Of a DNA stretch of 64,000 nt, positions 62,937-64,000 are shown one piece after another; the stretch's first letter is position 1; each line of letters begins with the position of its first letter. Origin of the DNA: [Enterobacter] lignolyticus SCF1. GTDB taxonomy: Bacteria; Pseudomonadota; Gammaproteobacteria; Enterobacterales; Enterobacteriaceae. The translations under genes were made by a program, and so were the position numbers. Location of the stretch: positions 2,232,001 through 2,296,000 of the forward strand of contig NC_014618.1 in assembly GCF_000164865.1 (NCBI RefSeq). The letters are read 5' to 3'. Below the pieces are notes generated by a model. It was not told the origin of the DNA and did not search any database. It saw only the letters and a list, made by a program, of their open reading frames with translations.

Positions 62937-64000
62937 TTAGCGGGCGGCGCGCTGCAGGATCCGTGTTGACGGCTGGCGCTGCAGAAAGCGCATGCGCAGC
63001 ATCATCAGGATTGCGGCCGAGGTCAGTCCGATAATAAAGCCCATCCAGAACCCGGCAGGGCCCATCCGCGGCACGACCATATCAGTCAGCGCCAGGATAT
63101 AGCCGCTCGGCAGGCCCAGCACCCAGTACGCGGTGAAGGTAATAAAGAAAATAGAACGCGTATCTTTATATCCGCGCAGAATACCGCTGCCGATAACCTG
63201 GATGGAGTCGGAAATCTGGTAAATCGCCGCCAGCAGCATCAGCTGTGCGGCCAGGGTGACGACCTCCGGGTTATCGTTGTACAGCAGGGCGATATGTTCG
63301 CGCAGCGAGACGGTGAAAATCGCCGTCATGACTGCCATACATACCCCCACGCCAAGCCCGGTCCAGGCCGCGGTCTGCGCGTCCAGCGTCGATCCCTGGC
63401 CGAGACGAAACCCCACGCGGATCGTCACGGCGGCGGCAAGCGACATCGGCAGAACGAACATCAGCGAGCTGAAGTTAAGCGCTATCTGGTGCCCGGCGAC
63501 GTTGACAATCCCCAGCGGCGAGACGAGCAGGGCCACCACGGCGAACAGCGTCACCTCGAAAAACAGCGCCAGCGCGATCGGCAGACCGAGCTGGATCAGG
63601 CGCTTGAGCACCGAAAGGTCCGGCTTCTCCGTCAGCGCGTCGCTGTGGATGTCGCGCATAGAGCGGGCGCGCTTCACGTACGACAGCATGGCGATAAACA
63701 TTACCCAGTAGACCGACGCGGTGGCCACGCCGCAGCCCACGCCGCCCAGCTCCGGCATGCCGAAATGGCCGTAAATAAAGATGTAGTTCACCGGAATGTT
63801 GACCAGCAGGCCGAGAAAGCCCATCACCATCCCCGGTTTGGTTTTGGCGAGCCCTTCGCACTGGTTACGGGCGACCTGGAAGAACAGGTAGCCCGGCGCG
63901 CCCCACAGCAGCGCGCGCAGATAGCCGACGGCTTTATCCGCAAGCAGCGGGTCGATATTGTGCATCGCGCGGATGATATGTCCGGCGTTCCACAGTACGA
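62937..64000 (-). CDS. mdtK: MdtK multidrug/H+ or Na+ antiporter, 5' end beyond window
   Basis: The C-terminal about 355 residues of the MATE-family exporter NorM/MdtK. It is almost identical to E. coli MdtK over AVGYLRALLWGAPGYLFFQV, GFLGLLVNIPVNYIFIYG and SDSIQVIGSGILRGYKDTRS. The reading frame continues upstream of the Met at 63965 (the codons LWNAGHIIRAM are read at 63966-64000) and runs off the right edge, so roughly 100 N-terminal residues are missing from the window, not from the gene. Confidence 0.95.
   Translation of the reverse strand, partial: VLWNAGHIIRAMHNIDPLLADKAVGYLRALLWGAPGYLFFQVARNQCEGLAKTKPGMVMGFLGLLVNIPVNYIFIYGHFGMPELGGVGCGVATASVYWVMFIAMLSYVKRARSMRDIHSDALTEKPDLSVLKRLIQLGLPIALALFFEVTLFAVVALLVSPLGIVNVAGHQIALNFSSLMFVLPMSLAAAVTIRVGFRLGQGSTLDAQTAAWTGLGVGVCMAVMTAIFTVSLREHIALLYNDNPEVVTLAAQLMLLAAIYQISDSIQVIGSGILRGYKDTRSIFFITFTAYWVLGLPSGYILALTDMVVPRMGPAGFWMGFIIGLTSAAILMMLRMRFLQRQPSTRILQRAAR

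Overview
The window is chromosomal DNA of a high-GC member of the Enterobacteriaceae, most like the Klebsiella/Enterobacter/Kosakonia/Citrobacter side of the family. It carries the core order ppsA, rprA-ydiK, ydiJ-menI, sufABCDSE-ldtE, lpp, pykF, fumD, tRNA-Val cluster, mdtK, familiar from the E. coli ppsA-mdtK interval, but accessory blocks not found there in E. coli are inserted: selenium-type yedE/yedF, an LpxP-like acyltransferase, umuDC, two iron-type importers, a tetrathionate reductase island, a chaperone-usher fimbria and fabV. I cannot fix the genus from sequence alone.

Layout. 0-13 kb: gluconeogenic ppsA with a Cra box, the RcsB/RpoS-linked small RNA RprA (antisense orientation to ppsA), exporter-family ydiK, the flavo-iron-sulfur dehydrogenase ydiJ with thioesterase menI, then yedF-yedE, lpxP and a LexA-controlled umuDC. 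13-22 kb: the complete suf iron-sulfur assembly operon with readable OxyR, IHF and Fur sites, L,D-transpeptidase ldtE, Braun lipoprotein lpp and pykF. 22-38 kb: fumD joined to a ModA-like protein without a signal peptide; a leftward operon (TonB-dependent receptor, binding protein, FecCD permease, ATPase) and a rightward operon (ATPase, two FecCD permeases, binding protein, RpiR-type regulator) diverging from a region with two Fur-box-like sites; a polar amino-acid ABC importer preceded by a 25-bp near-gene palindrome; a PgeF/YfiH paralogue; and two tandem LuxR-type regulators.

38-49 kb: a small secreted Cys/Lys/Ala-rich repeat protein; ttrBCA with divergent ttrSR (tetrathionate respiration); an IS200 copy inserted a few bases after ttrR; a 46-residue gene; and a large calcineurin-like metallophosphoesterase. 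49-58 kb: an IprA-type regulator divergent from a five-gene chaperone-usher fimbrial operon ending in a LuxR-type regulator, which converges and overlaps with a DsbC-like secreted thiol protein, followed by a PAS-GGDEF-EAL protein. 58-64 kb: triclosan-insensitive type enoyl reductase fabV, a TcyP-like symporter, three tandem tRNA-Val(GAC) genes, a maltose/galactoside acetyltransferase relative and the 3' part of mdtK, which runs off the right edge.

Taken together, the accessory genes address metal acquisition, anaerobic respiration with sulfur oxyanions, and surface attachment. I found no CRISPR array, prophage or toxin/defence island. The least explained parts are the signal-less ModA-like protein beside a FecCD-type importer and outer-membrane receptor, the RpiR regulator embedded in a siderophore-type operon facing a strong palindrome, the orphan LuxR-type regulators, and the metallophosphoesterase.
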